Part shown: piece by piece, positions 25,680 through 35,491 of the stretch
How positions within the stretch are numbered: position 1 is the first letter of the stretch
Layout: every line of letters starts with the position of its first letter
Assembly: GCF_002943525.1 (NCBI RefSeq)
Contig: NZ_CP025394.1
Coordinates: 62,001-126,000 of the forward strand
DNA from: Kitasatospora sp. MMS16-BH015
GTDB lineage: Bacteria > Actinomycetota > Actinomycetes > Streptomycetales > Streptomycetaceae
Direction: 5' to 3'
DNA: 64,000 nucleotides
Program-made: the position numbers and the translations under genes
Notes under the pieces: model-generated
What the model was told of the DNA's origin: nothing
What the model saw: only the letters and a program-made list of their open reading frames with translations
The model's database searches: none

Positions 25680-25799
25680 TCAGGCGAGCGTCAGAGACCT
25701 CCGGTACCGGGCGCGCAGCCGGGACCGGACGGAAGAGGACACCAGGATCACCTCGTACCGCGACGAGGCAGGAACGACGACAGCGGCAGACCCACGCAT
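25680..25799 (-). CDS. Leader peptide upstream of the EF-G-like gene
   Basis: A 39-codon ORF reads MRGSAAVVVPASSRYEVILV, then continues with an Arg-rich tail (RSRLRARYRR) and ends in SLTLA. The ATG at 25799 has a strong ribosome-binding site, GGAGGGACGG. It ends about 95 bases before the GTPase start with a GC hairpin between. Small ORFs in this position are known for genes controlled by ribosome stalling or slow translation, such as ribosomal protection and erm genes. The regulatory role is inferred. Confidence 0.6.
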   Translation of the reverse strand: MRGSAAVVVPASSRYEVILVSSSVRSRLRARYRRSLTLA

Positions 25800-25864
25800 G
25801 GCCGTCCCTCCCTCTCCTGTGTCCTCACGGTTCGCCCACCCCGACCGGGTGGCGCCCGCCGAGT

Positions 25865-26512
25865 CTAGGGACCCTCCCGTCCACCCCGCACCGGGTTTTC
25901 CGACGCGGCGGGCTTGTCCCAGACGACCGAGTAGCGCCACAGCAACCGTCGGCGGTAGCGGCAGCCGGGCAGCAGTCGCCGGGCCTCCCGGCGGGCCTCG
26001 CCCCAGGCCAGGTCCGGCGGTCGGACGGGCATCCCGGCGGGAGCGGTCTTTCCTCCGTGCAGCCGCGCCCGGATCCGGGCAACCGGCAGGCCGGCTCCGC
26101 TCACGACCCAGTCCAGCGGAGTCCGGTTGCGGGCCAGACCGATGATCACCAGTCGGCCTCCGGGTGCGAGCAGCCTCACCATGGCTCTGACCGCCCGTTC
26201 GAACCCGACGTGGTGGACCACTGCCACCGCAGTGACGAACTCGTAGGACTCCGGGGCGAGATGGTCGACCGAGCCTTCGACGAGGAAGTCGGCCTGGACG
26301 AAGGCGACCCGCGCCGGCCGCCGCTCCCGGGCCAGGCGGATCATCTCGCCCGAACGGTCCACCCCGGTGACCGATCCGACCAGCCGGGCCAGCTCGCTCG
26401 CCAGTCCGCCGTCCCCGCACCCCACGTCCAGGGCCGTCCGGCAATCGGCCGGCACGGCGTCGAGCACCACTCGGTGGTAGTGAACGTTGTGGTTCCAGTA
26501 GCCCGTGGCCAC
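25865..26512 (-). CDS. Class I SAM-dependent methyltransferase
   Basis: A 215-aa methyltransferase from GTG 26512 with GGGAGGCGG upstream. SAM motif I is LDVGCGDGGLASELARL, with the acidic motif II VTGVDRSGEMIRLAR and the motif III region LVEGSVDHLA. Its basic C-terminal tail (RREARRLLPGCRYRRRLLWRYS) is typical of small-molecule methyltransferases of the Methyltransf_11 type. It follows the enoyl-CoA hydratase gene by 25 bases and is probably in the same operon. Substrate unknown. Confidence 0.8.
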   Translation of the reverse strand: MATGYWNHNVHYHRVVLDAVPADCRTALDVGCGDGGLASELARLVGSVTGVDRSGEMIRLARERRPARVAFVQADFLVEGSVDHLAPESYEFVTAVAVVHHVGFERAVRAMVRLLAPGGRLVIIGLARNRTPLDWVVSGAGLPVARIRARLHGGKTAPAGMPVRPPDLAWGEARREARRLLPGCRYRRRLLWRYSVVWDKPAASENPVRGGREGP

Positions 26513-26537
26513 GGCTCCGCCTCCCGCCCTCACCTCG

Positions 26538-27299
26538 TCAGTCCGCGAAGCTGCCGTGGCGGCCCTGGCCGGCGGTGAAGCGGGCCGCACCGGCCAGGGT
26601 GTCGGCGGCCAGGCCGTGGGTGCCGTGCTGCCATTCGTTGGCCAGGGCGGCGGACTCGGGGAGGCCGTGCTGTTCGCGGGCCGAGAGGCGGTCGTGGCGG
26701 AGGGTGGTCTGAGGGAAGGCCGCGAGCTGGGCGGCCAGGGCCTCGGCGGCGGCGCGTTCCTCGCCCGCCGGGACGAGGCGGTTGGCCAGGCCGATGCGGT
26801 GGGCCTCGGTGGCGTCGACCGGGCGGCCGGTGAGGATGAGGTCCATCGCGTGGCTCTCCCCGATCAGGCGGGGCAGGCGGACGGTACCGCCGTCGATCAG
26901 GGGGACGCCCCAGCGGCGGCAGAAGACGCCGAAGACGGCGTCCGCCGCCGCCACCCGCAGGTCGCACCAGAGCGCCAACTCCAGCCCGCCCGCGACGGCG
27001 TGGCCCGCGACGGCCGCGATCACCGGCTTGGTCAGCCGCAGCCGGGTCGGCCCCATCGGGCCGGGACCCTCAGCGGAGAGGCGGTTGCCGCGCTCGGTGC
27101 CCACCGCCTTGAGGTCGGCCCCGGCGCAGAAAACGCCGCCCGCGCCCCAGAGCACGGCCACCGCGGCCGACTCCTCGACCTCGAACTCCTCGAAGGCAGC
27201 CACCAGCGCGGCGGCCGTCGGCCCGTCCACCGCGTTCCGCGCCTCCGGCCGGTCCAGCACCACCGTCCAGACCGCGCCGTTCTTCTCCACCCGGACCAT
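26538..27299 (-). CDS. Enoyl-CoA hydratase/isomerase family protein
   Basis: A 253-aa crotonase-fold protein. The oxyanion-hole segments are AGGVFCAGADLKAVG and VAGHAVAGGLELALWCDLRVAA. In place of the first catalytic Glu of true hydratases the sequence reads RRWGVPLIDGGTVRLPRLIG, so hydratase activity is not certain and an isomerase or hydrolase role is possible. The ATG at 27299 follows GGAAGGTGA. It is 80 bases downstream of the Rox-like monooxygenase gene on the same strand. Confidence 0.82.
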   Translation of the reverse strand: MVRVEKNGAVWTVVLDRPEARNAVDGPTAAALVAAFEEFEVEESAAVAVLWGAGGVFCAGADLKAVGTERGNRLSAEGPGPMGPTRLRLTKPVIAAVAGHAVAGGLELALWCDLRVAAADAVFGVFCRRWGVPLIDGGTVRLPRLIGESHAMDLILTGRPVDATEAHRIGLANRLVPAGEERAAAEALAAQLAAFPQTTLRHDRLSAREQHGLPESAALANEWQHGTHGLAADTLAGAARFTAGQGRHGSFAD

Positions 27300-27379
27300 C
27301 GCGTCACCTTCCACACCGTCAGCTGCCGTCACCTCGGGACGCCCAGCCAACCGCACCCACCCCCGCCCCCGCCAGCGCG

Positions 27380-28931
<1,552 letters not shown>

Positions 28932-28991
28932 TTGATAGTGGCAAGGAGTGGTTTTCGTTCCTTGCCTTTCGTGTTTTCCGGGAGGCTCCCG

Positions 28992-29633
28992 TTGGACAGT
29001 CAGGCCTGGGACGCCCGGTACGCGGTGGCGGCCTCGATGTGGGGCGCGGAGCCGAACCGGTGGGTGGTGCGGGAGCTCGGCGCGCTGGCGGCCGGGCGGG
29101 CGCTGGACCTCGCCTCCGGTGAGGGGCGCAACGCGCTCTGGCTGGCCGGGCGCGGCTGGCGGGTGACGGCCGTGGACTTCTCCGAGGTGGCCGTCGACCG
29201 GGCCAGGCAGCTGGCCGAGGCGGCGGAGGTGACCGAGCGGCTGACCGTCCTGCGGGCCGACCTGCTGGACTACCGGCCGACGCCGGGCGGCTACGACCTC
29301 GTCCTGATCGCCTACCTGCACCTGCCGGCGGCACAGCGCCGGGGCGTGCTGCGCCGGGCGGCCGAGGCGCTCGCCCCGGGCGGGACGCTCCTGGTGACCG
29401 GCCACGACAGCACCAACCCGACCGAGGGCGTGGGCGGCCCGCAGGACCCGGCCGTGCTCTACTCCCCGCAGGACCTGCTCGACGATCTGGCCGGTCTCGG
29501 CCTGCACACCGTCCGCGCCGAACGCCTGCACCGCCCGGTGGCCGGCTCGGGGACCGGCCGTGGGACCGCGGCCGGCGGGGAGAACGGAAGCGCGGAGGCG
29601 GTCGACGCGCTCGTCCGCGTCGACCGCCCCTGA
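28992..29633 (+). CDS. Class I SAM-dependent methyltransferase (TehB-like)
   Basis: A 213-aa methyltransferase. TTG at 28992 is preferred because GGGAGG lies six bases upstream; a GTG at about 28970 is the alternative. SAM motifs are ALDLASGEGRNALWLAGRGW, VTAVDFSEVAVDRAR and LRADLLDY, close to TehB/thiopurine-type enzymes that methylate small molecules. It is divergent from the Rox-like gene and its promoter overlaps the RAE-like palindrome, so it may also respond to rifamycins. Confidence 0.8.
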   Translation: MDSQAWDARYAVAASMWGAEPNRWVVRELGALAAGRALDLASGEGRNALWLAGRGWRVTAVDFSEVAVDRARQLAEAAEVTERLTVLRADLLDYRPTPGGYDLVLIAYLHLPAAQRRGVLRRAAEALAPGGTLLVTGHDSTNPTEGVGGPQDPAVLYSPQDLLDDLAGLGLHTVRAERLHRPVAGSGTGRGTAAGGENGSAEAVDALVRVDRP

Positions 29634-30038
29634 GCCGCGCCCTCACGGCGCTGCGGACCGGCCAGGCCCCGGCGAGCCGGCCGGCCGCAGCTGCGTGCGG
29701 GTACGCGAAGCCGGGAGACCCCAGGCCAGGATCCCCCGATTCGCGTCGTTCCCCTCGCTCCTGAGGCTGCCCGTCCGACCGCCCCAGGGAACGTCCCCGT
29801 CGGGGAACGCTGGTGACGAGGCCCGCCCCCGTCGGACTTTCGTCCGCAACGGGCCCCGTCGCTTGATGAATATCTTCCTTGATCACCGGGCCCGCCTCCA
29901 TGGCGTTGGGTTGGCGTTGGCATGGTGTTTGGGACCCGCCCGACCCGCTAGGGTCACTGGCGGGGGCGTTCGTGCAGGGTGGGCCACCTTGACATGTCCG
30001 CCCTCAGCAGTTCGGTGGATTGTGTGTGGGGAGTGTGG
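29634..30038 (+). promoter_or_regulatory. 405-bp upstream region with three heptamer repeats at 11-bp spacing
   Basis: Heptamers TGGCGTT (29901), TGGCGTT (29912) and TGGTGTT (29923) repeat every 11 bp. A possible -10, TAGGGT, lies at 29949-29954. Direct heptamers at one-turn spacing upstream of a -10 are the form of site bound by SARP-type activators. An AT-rich patch at about 29864-29886 stands out from the GC background. I see no gene in the region. Confidence 0.5.
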
Positions 30039-32300
30039 GTGACTGTGGGTTTCGGGGCGCTGCTGCGGGATTTCCGGTTGAAGGCCGGGTGGACGCAGGA
30101 GGACCTGGCCGAGCGTTCGGGGGTCTCGATGCACGCGATCAGCGTGCTGGAGGCCGGACGCCGCACGCCGAGGATCTCCTCGGTGAGCCGGCTGGCCGCC
30201 GCCCTCGGGCTGGACGACGCGAGCCGCGAGCAGCTGGTGGCCGCCCTCCGCGCCCCGACCACCACCACCGCTGATGCTCCGGCGGCGACCACCGAACCGG
30301 CCCGGGTGGTGCCCCGGCTGCTCCCGTACGACGTGGCCGACTTCACCGGCCGGAGCCAGGCGCTGGCCGATCTGACCGAGCAGATGGTCGGCGGCCACCG
30401 GCCGGGCATGGTGGTGATCTCGACCATCGCGGGCATGGGCGGCATCGGCAAGAGCACCCTGGCCGTGCACGTGGCCCACCGCTGCCTGGCGGACTTCCCC
30501 GACGGCCAGCTCTACGTGGAGCTGCGCGGCGCGACCAACCCGCGCGACCCGGGCGAGGTGCTCACCGACCTGCTCCGCGAACTCGGCGTGCCGCCCCAGC
30601 AGGTGCCGCCCCAGCCCGAGGCCCGGGCCGCGCTCTACCGCAGCACGCTGGCCGGACGCCGGGTGCTGCTGGTGCTCGACGACGCCAAGGACGCGGCTCA
30701 GGTCCGCCCGCTGCTGCCCGGCACGCCCGGCTGCGGGGTGCTGATCACCAGCCGCTCCCGGCTCGCCACCCTGGCCGGCGCCGCCCGCCTCGACCTGGAC
30801 GTGTTCTCCCCCGCCGAGGCGCTGGAGCTGTTCACCACCCTGGTCGGCGCCGAGCGGGTGGCGGCCGAGCTCGTCGCCGCCTCCCGGATCCTCGACCAGT
30901 GCGCGGGCCTGCCGCTGGCGATCCGGATCGCCGGGGCCCGGCTGGCCTCCCGCCCGGCCTGGTCGCTGAGCTCGCTCGCCGACCGGCTGGCCGGCGCCCG
31001 TCCGCTGGACGAGCTCGCCATCGAGGACGCGGCGGTCCGGGCCAGCTTCCGGGTCAGCTACGACACGCTGAACTCCTCCACCGCGCCCGCCGACCGCGCC
31101 GCCGCCCGGGCCTTCCGCCTGCTCGGGCTCTGGGGCGGCGCCGATCTCGCCCTGGAGGCCGCCGCCGCCCTGCTCGGCTGCTCGGTGGACGAGGCCGATC
31201 GGGCACTGGAGGCGCTGGTCGACGCCCATCTGCTGGACAGCCCCGCGATGGGGCGCTACCGCCTGCACGACCTGCTGCGCGCGTACGCGGGCGAGTGCGC
31301 CGAGGCCGAGGAGGCGCAGCAGGACCGCTGGGCCGCGGGCGAGCGGCTGGCCTCCTGGTACCTGCACGCCGTCACGGCGGCGGCCGACTGGTTCAACGAC
31401 CAGCGCGTGCGGCCCGACCTCACCGTGTTCCCGGCGCCCGCCGCCCTGCCGACCCAGGCCGACCGGGCCGCCGCGATCGCCTGGGCCCGGCAGGAGCGCC
31501 CCAACTTCACGGCCGCCGCGACCCTGGCAGGGGCCCAGCCCGAACCGGTCATCGCCTGGCGGCTGGGCGCCGAGCTGTTCCACATCTTCAGCCAGACCGG
31601 GTACTGGGACGACTTGGAGGCCTGCGACACGGTCGGCCTGCGCGCGGCCCGCCAGCTGGGCGACCGTGTCGCCCAGGCCCGGATGCTGGTCGGGCTGAGC
31701 AGCGCCGACCGCCTGGCCGGGCGGCTGGAGGAGTCGCTGGTCAAGGCCCGGGAGGCGTACGAGCTCGCCGAGGACGGCACCAGCGACTACACCCACTTCA
31801 CCACGATGATCCACTACGCCTCCTCGCTGCACTGCCTGGAGCGCTACGAGGAGGCGATAGCCGCCTACGAGCACGCCTTCGCCACCCGGCGCGGGGAGGT
31901 CCGGCCCGGCGTGCTGGCGGCGGCGATGAACAACCTCGGGTACGCGTACCACAAGCTGGGGCGCCATCAGGATGCGATCGAGTGCTACCTCCCCGCCCTG
32001 GCACTCTCCCGCCAGGCACAGTCCGCCTACGTGGACGCCGCCCTGCTGGACGGGCTCGGCCGGGCGCACCTCGGGGCGGGTGAGTTCGACCGGGCGGTCG
32101 AGCGGTTCGACGAAGCCGTCCTGCTCCGCACCCGGTTGGGCGACCAGGCCGGACTCGGCTCGACCCTCGAACAGCTCGGCGACACCCACCGGGCCGCCGA
32201 CCGGCCCGAGCAGGCCCGCGAGGCCTGGACTCGCGCGCTGCACGTCCTGGAGGCCGCCCGCCACCCGGGTGCGGAGGCCGTCCGCGCGAAGCTGATCTGA
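30039..32300 (+). CDS. HTH/NB-ARC/TPR regulatory protein
   Basis: A 753-aa multidomain protein. Residues about 5-60 form an XRE-type helix-turn-helix (LKAGWTQEDLAERSGVSMHA). An NB-ARC NTPase follows, with the P-loop GMGGIGKST (132-140), Walker B RVLLVLDDAKD, and GLPLAIRIAGARLAS. The C-terminal 300 residues are TPR-like repeats (YEEAIAAYEHAFATRRGE, GRHQDAIECYLPALALSRQ, EFDRAVERFDEAVLLR). Unlike AfsR it has no SARP DNA-binding domain, so it is the XRE version of the same plan. GTG 30039 follows GGGGAG. It stands alone and may sense a signal and regulate transcription. Confidence 0.82.
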   Translation: MTVGFGALLRDFRLKAGWTQEDLAERSGVSMHAISVLEAGRRTPRISSVSRLAAALGLDDASREQLVAALRAPTTTTADAPAATTEPARVVPRLLPYDVADFTGRSQALADLTEQMVGGHRPGMVVISTIAGMGGIGKSTLAVHVAHRCLADFPDGQLYVELRGATNPRDPGEVLTDLLRELGVPPQQVPPQPEARAALYRSTLAGRRVLLVLDDAKDAAQVRPLLPGTPGCGVLITSRSRLATLAGAARLDLDVFSPAEALELFTTLVGAERVAAELVAASRILDQCAGLPLAIRIAGARLASRPAWSLSSLADRLAGARPLDELAIEDAAVRASFRVSYDTLNSSTAPADRAAARAFRLLGLWGGADLALEAAAALLGCSVDEADRALEALVDAHLLDSPAMGRYRLHDLLRAYAGECAEAEEAQQDRWAAGERLASWYLHAVTAAADWFNDQRVRPDLTVFPAPAALPTQADRAAAIAWARQERPNFTAAATLAGAQPEPVIAWRLGAELFHIFSQTGYWDDLEACDTVGLRAARQLGDRVAQARMLVGLSSADRLAGRLEESLVKAREAYELAEDGTSDYTHFTTMIHYASSLHCLERYEEAIAAYEHAFATRRGEVRPGVLAAAMNNLGYAYHKLGRHQDAIECYLPALALSRQAQSAYVDAALLDGLGRAHLGAGEFDRAVERFDEAVLLRTRLGDQAGLGSTLEQLGDTHRAADRPEQAREAWTRALHVLEAARHPGAEAVRAKLI

Positions 32301-32315
32301 ACGGCCGCCCCCGCG

Positions 32316-33905
32316 TCAGGGACGGTGGAGGACGGTGATCCCGTCCTCCTGGGCCACCGTCAGATAGCCGAGCCCCCGGTAGGCCGCCAGTGCGGCGGCC
32401 GTCACGGCCTCGGCGCAGGGGGTCTTGACCGTGGGGTCGGTGTCGTCGGCCACCACCCAGGCCGGCGGGGTGGCCGAGCGCGGGCCGGGCTCCTGGCAGA
32501 CCAGGCTCACCTCGGCCCGGGCCACCAGGATCGGCGCCAGCCGGTTGGTGGCGGCGACGGTGGCGCCGTCCGGCACCACGGCCAGCAGCCGGTGCGCCGT
32601 CCGCACGTGCGCGGACTGCTGCCAACTGCTCGGCAGCGCGAGCTCCCGCATCGGGTAGACCAGCGTGGTGACGGCCGCGAAGGCCGCGCAGGCGGTGAGC
32701 ACCCGGCGCAGCGTGCGGGGTGAGCGCAGTTGCGGGTGCCGGTCGAGGCTGTCCAGCAGGGCGCCGAAGAGGATCGGCATCAGGATCGCGCTGTAGTGGT
32801 AACCGGGCTGCCAGTAGTGCTCGTTGTCGGCGAGCAGCCGCCAGGCCAGGGTGGGCGCGCAGAGCAGCAGCAAGGGTGAGCGCAGCCCGACGAAGGCGAC
32901 CGGCGCGGCCAGCATCAGCAGGAGCAGCCACTTCACCGGCGGCCAGCCGAACCTGACCAGCAGGCCGAGGGCTCGGCCCACCGGCAGCCCACCGTCCTCC
33001 CCGCGCCCGCCGGCCCCGGCGCCGCTCCCGGCGCCGGGCAGCTGGTGCCAGTAGTCGAAGACCCCGTGCGGGTTGGCCAGGGGCAGCAGTACCGCCATCT
33101 CCACCACGGTCGCACCGAGCCCGCACACCAGCACGGCCAGCCCGAGCCGCCGCAACCGTCGCTGCCCGTCGGGGCCCTCGGCCTGCCCGTCCGATCCACC
33201 CTCCCGCCCGTCCGCCCCGCCCGGCTGCCCCTTCGGGCCTCGGCTCCAGCGGCCCGAACCGGACCGGCTCCTTAGCAGCAGGTAGCCGCCGAGGGCGGCG
33301 ACGGTCAGGCCGAGGTCCTCCTTGACCAGCACCAGCGGCAGCGCCCAGAGCACGGCCGCCCGCCACCGCCGGGCGGCCAGCGCCTCGGCGGCGAAGGCCA
33401 GCAGCGGGACGGCGAAGCAGATCTCGTGGAAGTCGAAGGAGACCGCCGAGACGATGCCCCAGGAGCTGCCGAAGGCGAGGCCCAGCACCAGGCCGCCGAC
33501 CGGCCCGGCAGTGCGGTGGGCCCAGCGGGTGACGGGCAGACAGGCCAGCGCCATCAGCGCGGCCTGGGCCAGCAGCAGGGTGACCGGGGTGGGGAAGAGC
33601 CGGTACGCGGGGGCGAGCAGGGCGAGGACGGGGTGGAAGTGATCGCCCAGCAGGTCGTAACCGGGGCCCTTGAGCGGCACGATCGGCGCCTGCCCGTGGG
33701 CGTAGGCACGGACGGCCTGCTCGAAGATGCCCAGGTCGAAGGCGGCGCTGAGCATCCGCTGGTGCCGGCTGACCGAGAGCAGCGCGTAGAGCGCGAAGAA
33801 CAGCCCGGCCACGGCCCAGCCGAGTTGCGGCCCGCTCATCCGCCGGGCCGCCCGCACCGGACCGGGGTGCTCCTGCGGCGAGGCCTCCACCAGCCTGTCG
33901 ATCAT
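32316..33905 (-). CDS. DUF2079 multispanning membrane protein
   Basis: A 529-aa membrane protein with 10-12 hydrophobic segments and the DUF2079 hallmarks near the N-terminus: FDLGIFEQAVRAYAHGQAPIVP, GDHFHPVLALLAP and FDFHEICFAVPLLAF. The family belongs to GT-C-like membrane proteins thought to use lipid-linked sugars, but no reaction is established. A Gly/Ser/Arg-rich insertion (about 205-240) lies in a loop. The ATG at 33905 directly abuts a 40-bp palindrome that also covers its ribosome-binding site. It is convergent with the NB-ARC gene. Confidence 0.82.
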   Translation of the reverse strand: MIDRLVEASPQEHPGPVRAARRMSGPQLGWAVAGLFFALYALLSVSRHQRMLSAAFDLGIFEQAVRAYAHGQAPIVPLKGPGYDLLGDHFHPVLALLAPAYRLFPTPVTLLLAQAALMALACLPVTRWAHRTAGPVGGLVLGLAFGSSWGIVSAVSFDFHEICFAVPLLAFAAEALAARRWRAAVLWALPLVLVKEDLGLTVAALGGYLLLRSRSGSGRWSRGPKGQPGGADGREGGSDGQAEGPDGQRRLRRLGLAVLVCGLGATVVEMAVLLPLANPHGVFDYWHQLPGAGSGAGAGGRGEDGGLPVGRALGLLVRFGWPPVKWLLLLMLAAPVAFVGLRSPLLLLCAPTLAWRLLADNEHYWQPGYHYSAILMPILFGALLDSLDRHPQLRSPRTLRRVLTACAAFAAVTTLVYPMRELALPSSWQQSAHVRTAHRLLAVVPDGATVAATNRLAPILVARAEVSLVCQEPGPRSATPPAWVVADDTDPTVKTPCAEAVTAAALAAYRGLGYLTVAQEDGITVLHRP

Positions 33906-33906
33906 C

Positions 33907-34021
33907 TGATCACCATTCCACTAGTTAACTAGTGGAATGGTGATCACGGCTCGGAATCCCTTGTCAAGACCGGTCTTGACGCGGAGGCGGGTGGCTGGGC
34001 AGGATTTCCCTAGATAACTAG
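33907..34021. promoter_or_regulatory. Palindromes between divergent DUF2079 and YtrA-type genes
   Basis: Three symmetric sites lie in 120 bp. A perfect 40-bp palindrome covers 33907-33946, with CTAGTTAACTAG at its centre (33921-33932). An 18-bp palindrome covers 33963-33980 and carries TTGAC on each strand, which may serve as -35s for divergent promoters. CTAGATAACTAG (34010-34021) repeats the first core just before the regulator's start, with TAGATA as a possible -10. The repeated core is the likely operator of the YtrA-type regulator. Confidence 0.75.
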
Positions 34022-34025
34022 TGGA

Positions 34026-34448
34026 ATGGCGGTCCAGGTGGTCGAGTACCTCATCGACCGGCACAGCGGGCTCTCCCCGTACCTCCAGATCGTGGAGCAG
34101 ACCAAGCGGGCGCTCCGCCTCGGCGTGCTGCGCCCGGGCGACCAACTGCCCACCGCGCGGGAGGTGGTGGAGGCGACCGCGATCAACCCCAACACCGTGC
34201 TCAAGGCCTACCGCGAGCTGGAGCGGGAGGGGCTGGTCGACAGCCGCCGGGGGGTCGGCACCTTCGTGCGCCGCTCCCTGGCCAAGCCGGAGACGGTGGC
34301 GGACTCCGCCCTGCACACCGAGCTCGCCGCCTGGGTGCGGCGGGCCCGGGAGGCCGGGCTCGACCGCGAGGACGTGGCGGCCCTGGTCACCACGGCCCTG
34401 GATGCCGGCTTCGCCGGTCCGCCACCCGCGCGCACCTCCGAGTCCTGA
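34026..34448 (+). CDS. GntR-family regulator, YtrA subfamily
   Basis: A 140-aa regulator with the GntR winged helix: LGVLRPGDQLPTAREVVEAT then INPNTVLKAYRELEREGLVDSRRGVGTFV. The short C-terminal tail of about 65 residues is typical of the YtrA group, which controls neighbouring ABC transporters in response to wall-active agents. ATG 34026 lacks a ribosome-binding site and lies nine bases after a possible -10, so the message may be leaderless. An ABC exporter pair follows within 40 bases. Confidence 0.88.
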   Translation: MAVQVVEYLIDRHSGLSPYLQIVEQTKRALRLGVLRPGDQLPTAREVVEATAINPNTVLKAYRELEREGLVDSRRGVGTFVRRSLAKPETVADSALHTELAAWVRRAREAGLDREDVAALVTTALDAGFAGPPPARTSES

Positions 34449-34486
34449 CCAGCCCGACCTGCCAGCACCACCCCCGAGGAGCCCGG

Positions 34487-35491
34487 GTGAGCCACCAGCC
34501 ACCACCCCCCGCCGCACCGTCGGCCGGCACAGCCGAGACAGCCGAGCCCGTCTCCCACCGCGAGACGGACGGAGCACCCGCACTGACGGCCACCGGCCTG
34601 GGGCTCAGGTACCGCAAGGGCTGGGCCCTGCGCGACTGCGACTTCCGGCTGCCCGCCGGGCGGATCTGCGGGCTGGTCGGGCCCAACGGCGCGGGCAAGA
34701 GCACCCTGCTCGGCCTGGCCACCGGCCTGCTGACCCCCGCCACCGGCACGGTCACCGTCTTCGGCGGGGCCGCCACCGGAGCCGAGGCCCGGCGCCGGGT
34801 CGCCTTCCTCGCCCAGGACAAGCCGCTCTACCCCCGGCTCAGCGTGGCCGACACCCTGCGGGTCGGCCACGAGCTCAACCCGGGCTGGTGCCAGGAGACG
34901 GCCGAACGGATCGTCCGGCTCGGCGGCCTGGCCCCCGGCGCGAAGATCGGCTCGCTGACCGGCGGTCAGCGCACCCGGGTCGCGCTCGCCCTGGCCCTCG
35001 GCAAGCGACCCGACCTGCTGCTGCTCGACGAACCCCTCTCCGACGTCGACCCGGTGGCCCGCCAGGAGCTCACCGGACTGCTGATGGCCGAGGCCGCCGA
35101 GCACGGCACCACCGTGCTGATCTCCTCCCACGTGCTGGCCGAACTCGACGGCGTCTGCGACTTCGTGCTGCTGCTCGGCGACGGGCGGGTGCGCCTGGCC
35201 GGCGACGTGGACGAGCTGCGCGAGGCGCACCGCCTGGTGGTCGGCGCCCACGAAGGCACCCACACCCCGCCCGGGCTGGCCGGGCACGACCTGGTCGAGC
35301 TGCGCCGCACCGGCCGTCAGCTCACCGCGCTGCTACGCCCCTCGGGCCCGCTCGACCCGGCGCTGGACGCCACCGTACCGACCCTGGAGGACCTGCTGCT
35401 CGGCTACCTGCGCGCGCCCGAGGCCGCGCCGTACCTGCTGCCCGAGGCCACCCCCGGCGTCCGCGCCGCGCACGCGGAGGTGGCCGCCTGA
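34487..35491 (+). CDS. ABC transporter ATP-binding protein
   Basis: A 334-aa ATPase of the exporter type. Walker A is GPNGAGKST, the signature is LTGGQRTRVALAL (with T for the usual S), Walker B is LLLLDEPLSDVD, and the switch is LISSHVLAEL. An N-terminal extension of about 40 residues rich in Pro/Ala precedes the domain. GTG 34487 follows GAGGAGCCCGG. It is followed at once by its permease (TGATG overlap) and preceded by a YtrA-type regulator, the usual order for these inducible operons. Cargo unknown. Confidence 0.88.
   Translation: MSHQPPPPAAPSAGTAETAEPVSHRETDGAPALTATGLGLRYRKGWALRDCDFRLPAGRICGLVGPNGAGKSTLLGLATGLLTPATGTVTVFGGAATGAEARRRVAFLAQDKPLYPRLSVADTLRVGHELNPGWCQETAERIVRLGGLAPGAKIGSLTGGQRTRVALALALGKRPDLLLLDEPLSDVDPVARQELTGLLMAEAAEHGTTVLISSHVLAELDGVCDFVLLLGDGRVRLAGDVDELREAHRLVVGAHEGTHTPPGLAGHDLVELRRTGRQLTALLRPSGPLDPALDATVPTLEDLLLGYLRAPEAAPYLLPEATPGVRAAHAEVAA

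Noticed and set aside
23903..26578. Plus-strand frame of 891 codons across three minus-strand genes
   Set aside because: It spans the EF-G-like gene, leader and methyltransferase in antisense and is rich in Arg, His and Pro without motifs.
29883..32264. Minus-strand frame of 793 codons opposite the NB-ARC gene
   Set aside because: The plus strand encodes recognisable HTH, P-loop and TPR motifs; the minus frame is Gly/Gln/Val/Arg shadow sequence.
30039..32300. Anti-phage defence gene
   Set aside because: NB-ARC and TPR domains occur in defence, but the N-terminal domain is an ordinary XRE helix-turn-helix, there is no effector domain, and no defence genes lie nearby.
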